Shown here in pieces: positions 42,720 to 51,477 of a stretch of DNA of 64,000 nt (the first letter of the stretch is position 1; each line of letters opens with the position of its first letter). Position numbers and translations under genes: made by a program. This DNA comes from Mesorhizobium sp. NZP2077 (GTDB lineage Bacteria > Pseudomonadota > Alphaproteobacteria > Rhizobiales > Rhizobiaceae), in NCBI RefSeq assembly GCF_013170805.1, contig NZ_CP051294.1:62001-126000 (forward strand), in the 5' to 3' direction. Below the pieces are notes generated by a model, which had not been told where the DNA came from, ran no database searches, and saw only the letters and a program-made list of their open reading frames with translations.

Positions 42720-43619
42720 CTATTGAGCCTGATATTGCTTGACGGTCGACATCAGTTCGTCGGTCGTCATTGTGACGGGGGCGCTGTTGGCGTCCCTTTG
42801 GATTTGCGAAAGCACGGGCGAGACGTTTTCAACCGTGTCGGTCGTGCGCGGCGCCGTGCATGCGCCGTCCGTCGACGGGCAGCATGGGTTGCCGGCCGTG
42901 CCGCCGCCGCTTGTAGCCCCGGGACAGCTTGTCGAGCCACCCGAGCCAGGCGGCGGGCCCGAGCCAGGCGGCGGGGACGCGGGAGTGGGCACCACCAGGC
43001 CGGAGGATCCCCGACTTGTCAGTGTGGCAGTGCCGATGTTCCGCACGTTGAAAGCTTGGGCGAAGAACCCTGTCGCCTGGATCACCTCGTTGAAGGTCAG
43101 CCCGCCTTGGGCGCGGATTGCGCTGTTGCGGTCGAAGGCTTCCATGACCGTTTTGTCGGTCCCGATATCCTGACCCATGGTCTCGAAGGACTGCTTATTG
43201 GGGGCCACCGTTGACATGCTGCCATTCATGCCCCCTAGAATCTGACTGGTGATATCCAACTGGCCCCTTTCACCGGCATTGCCGCCGACAGCGCCCGATC
43301 CCGACCCGGTCGAGGCGAACGCCGAAGAGCCCTTGATGTCCGGATTGGCCTGTTCCAAGGACGCCTGGCCACTCGCCGGATCGACCGAAGCCTTCGGGCT
43401 CTTCACGTTCTGCGCCTTTTTGGGCGTCGTCACCGAGCAATTGACGCCCTGCGTGGCGGACTTCGTGTCCTCCTGGATGAGCTTGATCTGAACCTTGTCG
43501 GCCTTGTCCTCGCTCCGCTGCGACAAGATCGGGCTGTCAGAAACCGGCACGGCCGCCATCGCCGTCGATCCCGCGAAAATCGTCACAAGGGCGGCCATCG
43601 CGCCCATAATGGTCTTCAT
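42720..43619 (-). CDS. Secreted conjugation protein, VirB5-like paralogue (299 aa)
   Basis: Signal peptide MKTIMGAMAALVTIFAGSTAMA. The middle holds AFDRNSAIRAQGGLTFNEVIQATGFFAQAFN, clearly similar to the C-terminal module of VirB5 next door, followed by a Pro/Gly/Ser-rich linker with four Cys (SCPGATSGGGTAGNPCCPS). It is therefore a second, larger VirB5-type or pilus-associated subunit. Its ATG overlaps the virB4 stop (ATGA). The open frame 33 bp upstream belongs to virB4 sequence. Confidence 0.7.
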   Translation of the reverse strand: MKTIMGAMAALVTIFAGSTAMAAVPVSDSPILSQRSEDKADKVQIKLIQEDTKSATQGVNCSVTTPKKAQNVKSPKASVDPASGQASLEQANPDIKGSSAFASTGSGSGAVGGNAGERGQLDITSQILGGMNGSMSTVAPNKQSFETMGQDIGTDKTVMEAFDRNSAIRAQGGLTFNEVIQATGFFAQAFNVRNIGTATLTSRGSSGLVVPTPASPPPGSGPPPGSGGSTSCPGATSGGGTAGNPCCPSTDGACTAPRTTDTVENVSPVLSQIQRDANSAPVTMTTDELMSTVKQYQAQ

Positions 43620-46027
43620 TCCGGGTCCCTCCCAAGAAAGATTGGCAACCAAACCTGCGGATCGTCGCCGACGCGCGCGCGCAGCGCGTCGAGCTCCTGA
43701 ACCGTCTCAATTCGTCCGGAGAGGATCTTGATCGCGTCAGGCATCGCGCCCAGATTGAGGCGCGCAATGACGCTGTCCTGATCATGCTTGATCAGGAATT
43801 TGCGGGCTTCGGGCGGGGTTTCGCGGATCCATTTGATCTCGCGCTCAGACAGCCCGAACGCCCTGTGCGATTCCTCGTCGGCCTTCGGGTTGGGGAAAAA
43901 AATATTGGTCGGCGTCTGTTCGATCAGCGTGTTGGCAATCGACGACTTCACAATATCCGCCGCAGACTGCGTGCCGAAGCCGATGATGCCATTGAGCTTA
44001 CGAATGGTTTTCAGCTTGTCCTTGATGAAGTAGCTGAAAATATCATTGTCCAGGAGCTTCCAGCCTTCATCGAGGAAGATCATGACCGGTTGCCCGTCAA
44101 GCAGCTCCTCGATGCGATGGAAGATATAGAGCAAGGCCGCCGTGCTGGTCGTTGCGTCGCTCAACACGCTCGTCATGTCGAAGCCGAAAATGGACGACAT
44201 CGAAAACGAGTCTTCCGCGTTGTTGAACAACCAACCGCGCTGATCCGGCCTCATCCATGGCTGCAAGCGCGAATAGAGATCGTCATCGCCGGCGCGCATC
44301 GCACCGCGCAACAGCTCGGCGAACTCCTCCATGGTTCGACCTTCGGGCGGCGCGCTCGCCACCTGGGCGATCGCGTTGCGGATGACTTGCTCCTCGCGCG
44401 TCGAGTGGGCGTGTCCGTCGGATCGACGCAGCATGAAGCTGAAAAGCTGGAAGAGGAATTCGCGATTGCGCGGCGTATCGGGCAGGCGCAACGGATTGAA
44501 GCCGGAAGGCTCCCCGGCCTTCAGAACCTCATAGCGGCCGCCAAGCGACCGCACGAAGATATCCAGGCCACGATCCTTGTCGATCATCACCAGCTTGGGG
44601 CGCGGCGTGATGCGCTGCGCCTGTGCCGCGAGAAAGCCGAGCAGTACCGTCTTGCCCGAGCCCGAGGGACCGTTCAGGGTGAAGTTGCCGAGGTCTCGAA
44701 CATGGAAGTTGAAGAAGTAGGCCGTTTGCGACGTCGTCTCCAGGACGCTTATCGGCGTTCCCCAATGAACCCCGCCAGTCCGGCCGCTCGGATAGTTATG
44801 GAAGGCCGAGAAGCCCGCCATGTTCTTCGATGAGATCATCGACTTGCGCGCCACATAGGCGAAATTGCCAGGCAGCGTGGCCCAGAACGCAGGTTCACAA
44901 TTCAGGTCCTCGCGAACCCACAGGGCGGACACCTCTGTCAGCGCCGTGCCGACATCGGTCACGCAGCGCACCACGTCGTCCATGGTTTTCCCGAGGCACA
45001 GCACCGTCAGATGATGCAAGCCATAGAGCGCTTCCGAGGACAGAAGCTCATCGCGCGCTTCACCGAGTTGATCGGCCACGATCGAGCCGGCTTCATCCGA
45101 CATGTCGATCTTGCGCCCGACCCGCTCCATCTGGGTCAGCGCCTGGGGCTTGTCGATGATGGCGAAGGATTGCGTCACGATGAATTCGTGCGGCACCTTC
45201 AGCATGGGGTTGAGCATCCCTGGTCCCGTAATGGAGGGGTACTCGCCGACCGAAATGATGGCGCCGTATCGCGTTTCGCCAGGGAACGCCCCGCGAATTT
45301 CCAGCGCATTCGGGCCAAAGAACAGCCGCTTCGTCGCTAGCGCCTCCGCGAGTTTCATGCGCGGCAGTGCCATCGGCCGCGGCAATCCGCCATTGACGAG
45401 CTGCACCAGGAATTCCAGCGGTTCGGAATGCCAAACGTCACTGCGCTTGACGACGGTGAGAACCCGCGCGCCATACGCCTGCAGGCTCTCTCGGACGGCT
45501 TTCATCACGTCCGTGAGTTCGATCAGCGCCCGCTCCTCGCTCGAAGAGCGACCGTCCGCAGCCCTTCGTCCCGAAAGCTTGCGGATCACGAGATCCGCGG
45601 TCCCGACCGTGCCTTGCAGCTCGCGCCGCACGATCGTCAGGTAGATGTCGTTCACAAACATGCGCTGGGTGCGCAGGGCCGCCGTGTAGCGCTGGTCCAG
45701 CTCTTGGCAGAACTTATTCTCGAAGCTCGACTCGATCGCCGGCTTCACCTCGCGGCGCAGGATATGCGAGTAGATCGCATAGCGAGAGTTCGCCAACCCC
45801 CGAATGAGATCGTTGCGGCCGAGCAGGCGCGAATTGATCTCGGCGATATCGATCGTCTCGAAGCACAGTCCGCTCATGTGAACGAAGGACATCAACATGC
45901 CGTCCTGCGTCTTGATCACCTCGTCGGACATATGCCGCGAATAGGGTATGTGGGCCGAAACCGGATTCTCCCGACGAGACACGGCCCCGAAACTCAGTTC
46001 ATCGCGAAGAGCCCGTGCGATCGCCAC
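43616..46027 (-). CDS. virB4: VirB4 secretion ATPase (803 aa)
   Basis: The largest channel ATPase, needed for pilus assembly and export. Walker A FTLNGPSGSGKTVLLGF (~452), Walker B VMIFLDEGWKLLDN and GFGTQSAADIVKS are present, and the N-terminal VirB4 domain begins ALRDELSFGAVSRRENPVSAHIPYSRHM. No ATG lies before this conserved start; GTG at 46025-46027, one base from the virB3 stop, is the likely initiation codon. The longer frame to 46150 overlaps virB3 and is discarded. Confidence 0.94.
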   Translation of the reverse strand: MAIARALRDELSFGAVSRRENPVSAHIPYSRHMSDEVIKTQDGMLMSFVHMSGLCFETIDIAEINSRLLGRNDLIRGLANSRYAIYSHILRREVKPAIESSFENKFCQELDQRYTAALRTQRMFVNDIYLTIVRRELQGTVGTADLVIRKLSGRRAADGRSSSEERALIELTDVMKAVRESLQAYGARVLTVVKRSDVWHSEPLEFLVQLVNGGLPRPMALPRMKLAEALATKRLFFGPNALEIRGAFPGETRYGAIISVGEYPSITGPGMLNPMLKVPHEFIVTQSFAIIDKPQALTQMERVGRKIDMSDEAGSIVADQLGEARDELLSSEALYGLHHLTVLCLGKTMDDVVRCVTDVGTALTEVSALWVREDLNCEPAFWATLPGNFAYVARKSMISSKNMAGFSAFHNYPSGRTGGVHWGTPISVLETTSQTAYFFNFHVRDLGNFTLNGPSGSGKTVLLGFLAAQAQRITPRPKLVMIDKDRGLDIFVRSLGGRYEVLKAGEPSGFNPLRLPDTPRNREFLFQLFSFMLRRSDGHAHSTREEQVIRNAIAQVASAPPEGRTMEEFAELLRGAMRAGDDDLYSRLQPWMRPDQRGWLFNNAEDSFSMSSIFGFDMTSVLSDATTSTAALLYIFHRIEELLDGQPVMIFLDEGWKLLDNDIFSYFIKDKLKTIRKLNGIIGFGTQSAADIVKSSIANTLIEQTPTNIFFPNPKADEESHRAFGLSEREIKWIRETPPEARKFLIKHDQDSVIARLNLGAMPDAIKILSGRIETVQELDALRARVGDDPQVWLPIFLGRDPE

Positions 46028-46028
46028 G

Positions 46029-46337
46029 TCACACCCGGTAACTGCGCGCCCCCCAGAAGCTGGCGCTCCGGGGCGGCATCTTTCGTGAACGGATGAACAT
46101 GATCTCGATGAACATGGGATCGCGCATGATCGCGATCCTGGTAACCGCATAGAGCGGCACGCAGATACAGAGCATGATCAGATTATGGGTTGCAAGGAAC
46201 ACGACAGCGGTCAGCACGCCGATGAACCCCGCTAGCTCGTAGGGGATGCCGAGCACCGTCGGCGCTCGGGTCAAGCCCTTGACCAGCGGAGTGATCAACA
46301 GTCTGGGCTCGCCAGGATCGATCCGGCCGTCTGCCAT
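46029..46337 (-). CDS. virB3: VirB3 inner-membrane protein (102 aa)
   Basis: RLLITPLVKGLTRAPTVLGIPY followed by one or two membrane helices (LAGFIGVLTAVVFLATHNLIMLCICVPLY) and a basic tail with MRDPMFIEIMFIRSRK, the usual VirB3 pattern. The start MADGRIDPGEP at 46337 is chosen on family length; the longer open frame covers virB2. Confidence 0.9.
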   Translation of the reverse strand: MADGRIDPGEPRLLITPLVKGLTRAPTVLGIPYELAGFIGVLTAVVFLATHNLIMLCICVPLYAVTRIAIMRDPMFIEIMFIRSRKMPPRSASFWGARSYRV

Positions 46338-46342
46338 GCCGA

Positions 46343-46651
46343 TCACCTTCCGACCGCGGATTGAAAGAATTCGACGATCTGGGCCGAGCCGAAGACCAGC
46401 ACGATACCCAAGACCCAGCTTCCGGCCACAAACCATGACAGGCGTGCCGCCCAGGCCATGAAGCCCATGAAAATGCAGAACAGAACCGCCAAAGCCGTCG
46501 CGATCGGCCCGGTCAGGGTCTGCACCAACGTCTGCAGTGTGCTTTGCACCGGCTGGAGATTTCCGCCCCCAGCCATCGCCTGCGTTGCCAAGAGCATGAG
46601 CGGCATCGCCACACCAGTGCCGCGTGCAGCAAACATCTTCCACAAGGTCAT
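46343..46651 (-). CDS. virB2: VirB2 major pilin (102 aa)
   Basis: A long signal sequence ending ...MLLATQAMAGGG, then two hydrophobic helices (GPIATALAVLFCIFMGFMAWAA; FVAGSWVLGIVLVFGSAQIVEF), the pattern of VirB2 pilins. It would form the conjugative pilus. A preceding ATG at 46654 is equally possible. Lies 12 bp after virB1 and 5 bp before virB3. Confidence 0.9.
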   Translation of the reverse strand: MTLWKMFAARGTGVAMPLMLLATQAMAGGGNLQPVQSTLQTLVQTLTGPIATALAVLFCIFMGFMAWAARLSWFVAGSWVLGIVLVFGSAQIVEFFQSAVGR

Positions 46652-46663
46652 CAAAGCTTCTCC

Positions 46664-47521
46664 TCAGTCAAAGTTTTGCACCATCCCGCCTTGCCAGACC
46701 GGCGCCGTCGCTTCGCGAGACGTCATTGTGCTGCCATTGCGGGAATTGGTGTGGGATGTCGGATCATTTCGTTGATCGGCCGCGGCGGCCGCAGCCGGTT
46801 GAACGCCGGCCAGGTCAAGGCTCACCGGCCCGGCGGGCATCACTGCCTCAGACCCGACCGATGGCCATTGGTAGAAATCGTTGATGACGTTGGCGACGTA
46901 GCCAACCGTCTCGGGGTAGGGCGGCACGCCCTTATATTTGAGAACCGCGATCTCGCCGGCATTGTAGGCGGCGAGCATGTATATCGGGTTCGGAAATTTG
47001 CGATGCAGATCCCGCAGAAAGCCGATCCCACCTTTCACATTGTCCGCTGGATCGCAGATATTGACACCGTAGCTTACCGCCGTGGACGGCAGAAGCTGCA
47101 TCAGGCCATAGGCCCCTTTGGGCGATAGCGCGCCGGAATTGAAGCGGCTTTCGGCCCGGGCAACCGCGAGGACGAGGGGCGGGGCAAAGCCTTGCTGGCG
47201 CGCGACGGCTTCGACGATCCGCTGCCCTTCTTCCTTCGACAGGGCAGCTACGCCGGGGCATGGGTTGTCAGCCAAGGTCGATGTCACCGTAGCGGCCGCG
47301 CGGTCAGCACCTCCCGCCGCACCGATCCGCTGCACGTCCTGGCTTTCAACCTGGTAGGCCGGCATCACCCGGCCATTCACGACGACGGCAGCATTAACGC
47401 TCCGCGTGGCAGGTGCCGTAACTCGGTCCTGGAATTTCTGCGCAGCTTCCTGTGCAGGCGCCGCTTGGCACGTCGCCAGGATCGCACCCGCTGCAAGTAC
47501 CGTTTTGCGGGATCTAATCAT
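46664..47521 (-). CDS. virB1: VirB1 lytic transglycosylase (285 aa)
   Basis: Signal peptide MIRSRKTVLAAGAILATCQAAPA; SLT domain with the catalytic Glu in VLAVARAESRFNSGALSPKGAYGLMQLLPSTA and YMLAAYNAGEIAVLKYKG. It opens peptidoglycan for channel assembly. First gene of the operon; start at 47521 is fixed by the signal peptide. A Gly/Ser/Asn-rich C-terminal tail may be the cleaved VirB1* portion. Confidence 0.93.
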   Translation of the reverse strand: MIRSRKTVLAAGAILATCQAAPAQEAAQKFQDRVTAPATRSVNAAVVVNGRVMPAYQVESQDVQRIGAAGGADRAAATVTSTLADNPCPGVAALSKEEGQRIVEAVARQQGFAPPLVLAVARAESRFNSGALSPKGAYGLMQLLPSTAVSYGVNICDPADNVKGGIGFLRDLHRKFPNPIYMLAAYNAGEIAVLKYKGVPPYPETVGYVANVINDFYQWPSVGSEAVMPAGPVSLDLAGVQPAAAAAADQRNDPTSHTNSRNGSTMTSREATAPVWQGGMVQNFD

Positions 47522-47610
47522 TAAAATAATCCTGCACCGTTGCCGATTCTCTAATGCTGAATTAATACAATGAATCGATGAACTGCAATCGCGAAATTGA
47601 GGCAGGCACA

Positions 47611-48150
47611 ATGAAAATGAGCAAGGTTCTTCCCGTTGTGGCGTTTTTGCCGACCTTGGCGGCTCTGTCCCCGGCGCCGGCCCATGCGGATGATTTCGGC
47701 TGCAAGGTCTTGCTGTGCATCCTCAACCCGCAGGGTTGGGCGAGCGTCGGGGAATGTGTGCCTCCGGTCGAGCGCGCTTTCCGTATGGTCGCGCATGGGG
47801 AGCCCTGGCCCCAGTGCCCCGAGGCCGGCAGTTCCGGTCGTATCGGATATGAGAAATTCAAACCCTGCCCAGACGGCACGATCGCCGTCTCGCCCGAGAC
47901 GGAATCGGGCGGGAGCGACAACAGCTCTCGCTCACAAACTGTCTACAAGCCCGACAATAGCGGCGCTTTCTGTGCTGCGCGGAATGCAACGAATGCCTCT
48001 TGGGGCACGAACCCGAGAGGTTCGGGTTACGGTGCGCGTCCAACATCGGCCGTGACGCGGCGCGAGCAGAGGACGGAGCCAAACTATCTCGATCTCACGA
48101 CGACCGACGGCAAACAACGGTTCTGGTTCAATCTGAGCAGGTATCAATAA
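47611..48150 (+). CDS. Secreted conserved conjugation-associated protein (179 aa)
   Basis: Signal peptide MKMSKVLPVVAFLPTLAALSPAPAHA, then FGCKVLLCILNPQGWASVGECVPPVERAF, a four-Cys periplasmic motif that I associate with small proteins near VirB-type conjugation loci; precise family not recalled. It is divergent from virB1 across an 89-bp promoter region and overlaps the next gene by one base (TAATG). Probably periplasmic, disulphide bonded. Confidence 0.65.
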   Translation: MKMSKVLPVVAFLPTLAALSPAPAHADDFGCKVLLCILNPQGWASVGECVPPVERAFRMVAHGEPWPQCPEAGSSGRIGYEKFKPCPDGTIAVSPETESGGSDNSSRSQTVYKPDNSGAFCAARNATNASWGTNPRGSGYGARPTSAVTRREQRTEPNYLDLTTTDGKQRFWFNLSRYQ

Positions 48151-48749
48151 TGAAACCTGGCTTCGCCGCCGCCGGCATTCTCGCGGCCGTCCTCGCCTGT
48201 GTTCCGGCACTGGCCGAGGACAAATCCAATCCCTGGTTTCCGATCCCCGCCACAGCATCGTTCAGCACCGGCGACAGCTGGACCTATGCCGGTGAAACCC
48301 ACCGTCTCTACGGCGTTCAAGCCTGTCTGCGAGGCACATATTTCACAAATAGGGCAGGGGGGCATGTCGATTGCGGGGAGGCAAGCCTTGCAATGCTCGT
48401 CTCTCTCATCCGGGATCTCAAACCTCAATGCTACACGGCTGCCTGGCAGGCCGCGACCAAAACGCGCTTCGTCGTTTGCGTCGCGCAGCCTACTTCAGGA
48501 TCCGCGGCCGGTTCTCGCATCGATCTCGGCACGGCGCTGCTCTCGACCGGCTGGGCGTTCGCGGCTGTCACTCCGAACGGCGCTCCGGTCCATGCTCCCT
48601 ATATCGTCGCGCAGGAGGTCGCTAAAAAGCAGCACCTTGGCCTGTGGCAGTTTGCCGACGTGCCCGATCCGAATGCCATCATCCTCCGCGATATCCGAAA
48701 CGCTTCTAACCAGACTAGTCAGCCCTCGAATCCGCCTGCAAATCGATAA
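48150..48749 (+). CDS. SNase-like secreted protein (199 aa)
   Basis: Signal peptide ending VPALAED. The fold resembles staphylococcal nuclease-type OB domains (ETHRLYGVQACLRGTYF ... CGEASLAMLVSLI ... VCVAQP ... GTALLSTGWAFAAVTPNGAPVHAPYIVAQEVAKKQHLGLWQFADVPDPNAI), but the usual catalytic Arg/Asp pattern is not obvious, so it may be an inactive binder. Coupled to the preceding secreted gene; acts in the periplasm or cell surface during conjugation, by inference. Confidence 0.72.
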   Translation: MKPGFAAAGILAAVLACVPALAEDKSNPWFPIPATASFSTGDSWTYAGETHRLYGVQACLRGTYFTNRAGGHVDCGEASLAMLVSLIRDLKPQCYTAAWQAATKTRFVVCVAQPTSGSAAGSRIDLGTALLSTGWAFAAVTPNGAPVHAPYIVAQEVAKKQHLGLWQFADVPDPNAIILRDIRNASNQTSQPSNPPANR

Positions 48750-48773
48750 CCAGTCCCCGGCGCGTTGGGACTG

Positions 48774-49115
48774 TTAGAGTTTGAAGCGGCCAAGGCGCCG
48801 ATCGTTGAGGCGGTACTGCCAGATGAGGTTCGGATCCTTGGGGTTGACGCCGGATGTCGACCAAGGGGAGCGATCGGGCTTTGCAGCGTCATGTAAAGGA
48901 AGATCGTCATCACAGCGCGACAGCTGTAACGAGGAGGGAAGACGATAACGTCCGAGTTTGCGCGTCAGAAACGCGATGACACAGACGGCGGCGAGGGACA
49001 GGATCAAGAAAGCAGTGGAAAAGCTGAGCATGCGAAGGCCGGCTTCCCGATCGGGCAGGGCGAAGAAAGCGAGCACGCCGCCGGCGAAAATTGCGAACGC
49101 GAACCTCATGAACAT
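48774..49115 (-). CDS. Small membrane protein (113 aa)
   Basis: Two hydrophobic helices (FAFAIFAGGVLAFFALP; MLSFSTAFLILSLAAVCVIAFL) then a polar tail. GGAGG lies 9 bp upstream of the ATG. Converges on the secreted pair. A perfect 14-bp inverted repeat (49140-49184) lies in its promoter. No family recognised. Confidence 0.55.
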   Translation of the reverse strand: MFMRFAFAIFAGGVLAFFALPDREAGLRMLSFSTAFLILSLAAVCVIAFLTRKLGRYRLPSSLQLSRCDDDLPLHDAAKPDRSPWSTSGVNPKDPNLIWQYRLNDRRLGRFKL

Positions 49116-49139
49116 GAGAGAGAGCCTCCTATTTCGATG

Positions 49140-49184
49140 TTGATCATTATAATATCACATATTGGGCGTCATTATAATGATCAA
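49140..49184. repeat. 14-bp perfect inverted repeat
   Basis: TTGATCATTATAAT at 49140-49153 and ATTATAATGATCAA at 49171-49184, 17 bp apart, in A+T-rich DNA unlike its surroundings. It lies in the promoter of the small membrane protein gene and overlaps the stop of the gene upstream. Confidence 0.75.
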
Positions 49185-49498
49185 TGGAGATAAGATGGCC
49201 CCTCATCGATCAAGCGTTGTTCGACGGCGGGCTGCATGCTGCCGCTTTCGGCGGTACCGGCTTCAGACTGCGGCGGATTACCCGTCGCCTTTTCCAGCTC
49301 GAACAGGGATAGAGATTGGATCCTAGCCGACTCCGCCGGGCCAAGCCTTGCGTAATCGGCAAATGCCAATTCTAAGCTGCGCAGCCGCCTAATATCGTTA
49401 CATAGCCAGGAAATCATCCCCGCTCTTGAAACAGCGGCGTCGAGGTTTCGCTTCTGGTCGACCTGAACCAGGTCATTCGAAATGGTATGGGGCAACAA
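49181..49498 (-). CDS. Hypothetical protein (105 aa)
   Basis: MLPHTISNDLVQVDQKRNLDAAVSRAG ... FELEKATGNPPQSEAG, mostly helical and soluble, with no known motif. A ribosome site is not clear. The codon usage is plausible but the evidence is modest. The upstream 284 bp (49499-49782) are A+T-rich control DNA of the XRE regulator. Confidence 0.4.
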   Translation of the reverse strand: MLPHTISNDLVQVDQKRNLDAAVSRAGMISWLCNDIRRLRSLELAFADYARLGPAESARIQSLSLFELEKATGNPPQSEAGTAESGSMQPAVEQRLIDEGPSYLH

Positions 49499-49782
49499 TT
49501 GCAGGGCCTGCCTGCCTGCCTCAGGGGCAGAGAGCAGGGTTGTCCCTCCGGATGATCATTTAATTATTCATTGTCAACAGGGGCATGCAGATCGAAATGC
49601 TATCGTGTTTGGAATGATTTTAGCGACGGCCAAAAGCTATACGCCGTCACTTTGCGGGAGTATGGGGAGGATGCGCGACACTTTAGTAGGCCAATGAGTC
49701 ATCGTTTCGGCTAACAGCCTGAGCACTAGACATTTTACAAAAAATGGCCGTCATATTCCGACTGATAAGCAGGAGTGCAACC

Positions 49783-50235
49783 GTGCCGATATTTAAGAAC
49801 AAGACAGAAGACAGCGATGGTTGGCTTTCGATCCTGCTCGCGCTGCGACTTCGCCAAATCGAGAACGAGTACCCGGACTATGCGAGTTTTGCCGACGCTA
49901 CGGGGCTATCGCGCGGCACGCTCTACCAGTTGCGGACGGGGAAGGGGAACCCGACATTCGTCACCCTGGAGCGGCTGGCACGGCATCTGAAGGTGCCGGT
50001 GTGGACGCTCGTTGGTCGGACTGGTGACGACGACAGCGTGAAGCGGGACATCGAGACGTTCGGCTTCAACTTCAACGAGATTGCGCGGCATATCGAGGCC
50101 ACGCGTGCTGTGAAGCGCTCGATGACGGAGTTCAGTGGTGTACCTTCTTTGAAAGAGGCAGCCAGCCCCGCTGGGGCAACCTCCGAGAAGAAGCGGCCGC
50201 CTCAGGCCAAAAAAGGACGCAGGACAAGCCAGTAG
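49783..50235 (+). CDS. XRE-family regulator (150 aa)
   Basis: An N-terminal helix-turn-helix (LRLRQIENEYPDYASFADATGLSRGTLYQLRTGKGNPTFVTLERLARHLKVPVWTLVG) is followed by a linker and a basic, Pro/Lys-rich tail. GTG at 49783 has AGGAG upstream; an ATG at 49744 is in frame but unsupported by a ribosome site. It sits in an A+T-richer stretch beside conjugation genes, so it may control the adjacent secreted-protein genes or transfer. Confidence 0.85.
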   Translation: MPIFKNKTEDSDGWLSILLALRLRQIENEYPDYASFADATGLSRGTLYQLRTGKGNPTFVTLERLARHLKVPVWTLVGRTGDDDSVKRDIETFGFNFNEIARHIEATRAVKRSMTEFSGVPSLKEAASPAGATSEKKRPPQAKKGRRTSQ

Positions 50236-50380
50236 CATACAAGAAATGTAGAAGCTGCTAAACTACCAGCGTAGATTCATTTGCTACGATAAGCAGAAAA
50301 TACATTTTATATTTCTTTGACTCGCATCAGGAAATCCGCCAGCGTCGATGTAATGTTATCATTTTGCTGAAGGGTCCACG

Positions 50381-50713
50381 ATGCAAGCGAATATCTGGCA
50401 AGTCGCAGGAGACGACGCGCTTTACAGGGAGGCGGCAGCGTTCGTCGATTGCCACCCGAAACCATGGGTGGAAGAGGTTTCGGAATTTCTGCGGAAGAAA
50501 GGCAAGCCCGAGGCGATCACGTTGGTGATCGGACAGTTCATCGTGGCGGCTCTGTTCGAAGGACGATACGCGGATCTGCTGTACTGGTCGCTGGTTGCGG
50601 CCGAAGTGAACTGCGTTGTGATGGAGCAATGGCCTGATGATGTGCGCCAGGAGCTGGCGAGCCATCTGAAACGGGGATTTGGAAAGCTCTCGTCGCGAAA
50701 TCTCTCCCATTGA
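50381..50713 (+). CDS. Hypothetical protein (110 aa)
   Basis: MQANIWQVAGDDALYREAAAFVDCHPKPWVEEVSEFLRKKGKPEAITLVIGQFIVAALFEGRYADLLYWSLV is a soluble helical protein without recognised domains. It follows the regulator by 145 bp in the same direction. The alternative frame on the other strand (50327-50710) lacks a ribosome site. Confidence 0.55.
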   Translation: MQANIWQVAGDDALYREAAAFVDCHPKPWVEEVSEFLRKKGKPEAITLVIGQFIVAALFEGRYADLLYWSLVAAEVNCVVMEQWPDDVRQELASHLKRGFGKLSSRNLSH

Positions 50714-50755
50714 AGGCGGCGGGCCGACGGCGTGGCCTTCAACGGGAAGATGGGG

Positions 50756-51466
50756 TTACACCTGACCAGAGGCGACATTGATATCGTTGCCGGTCGGGCC
50801 TGGAGCAGCAGAGGCGAGTTTTGTGTCGCCTCCTGTATTGAAATCCCCCGGCCCCAGGCACGCGGCCGTGTCACCTTCATGGCAGCTGGCGTCGGCCATG
50901 GAGCGTGCGTTCTTCGCCATATCGCAGATCGTTGTCCCGTTGATATCGGAGAATCCGCTACAGCGGCCTGAGCGAACCATCTGCTGGCAATTGCCAGTCC
51001 CCAATTGAATACAGGCCGCAATAAATGAGCCATCGACCTTCTGACCGTCGAAGGTCCCCATCTGGATGAGCTGCTTGACGGGCGCGGAGTTATAGCCGTC
51101 GTTTGTAAGCTTGGCCCAGGTGTCGACCTGAAACTGGAGGGATTGGCAGCCAAACTCGGAACGCGACATGCCTGCGTAGTTTTTGATGTTGGTGTTGTTC
51201 AGCTGGAAAATGCCGGTGCAGCAAGAGCCATTGTAGACGCCTTTGTTGCCGCCGGATTCGAAGCGACCGAGGCCGCCAAGGCTGCACGATGTGGTTTTCA
51301 GCTCGTCGTGCAGGGACGAATTCTTGACGGCATCTGTGATGTCCTGTGCGGAGTAGTCGGTGCGCTCGCAATATTGTGCGCCGGCTGCATATGCTGCCGT
51401 CACCGAATTGCAGACTAGAAGGCCGGCCGCAAGGACGCTGCTGAGTTTGGAGTAGAAACGATACAT
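50756..51466 (-). CDS. Secreted lysozyme-like protein (236 aa)
   Basis: Signal peptide MYRFYSKLSSVLAAGLLVCNSVTAAYA. FESGGNKGVYNGSCCTGIFQLNNTNIKNYAGMSRSEF has the Glu-Ser-Gly-Gly and Gly-Ile-Phe-Gln pattern of lysozyme/transglycosylase folds, and many paired Cys suggest a disulphide-rich periplasmic enzyme, perhaps a second peptidoglycan hydrolase for conjugation. Start ATG 51466, with GAGGTG upstream. It lies 11 bp after the next secreted gene in one operon. Catalytic activity is unproven. Confidence 0.65.
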   Translation of the reverse strand: MYRFYSKLSSVLAAGLLVCNSVTAAYAAGAQYCERTDYSAQDITDAVKNSSLHDELKTTSCSLGGLGRFESGGNKGVYNGSCCTGIFQLNNTNIKNYAGMSRSEFGCQSLQFQVDTWAKLTNDGYNSAPVKQLIQMGTFDGQKVDGSFIAACIQLGTGNCQQMVRSGRCSGFSDINGTTICDMAKNARSMADASCHEGDTAACLGPGDFNTGGDTKLASAAPGPTGNDINVASGQV

Positions 51467-51477
51467 AGGAATGCACC

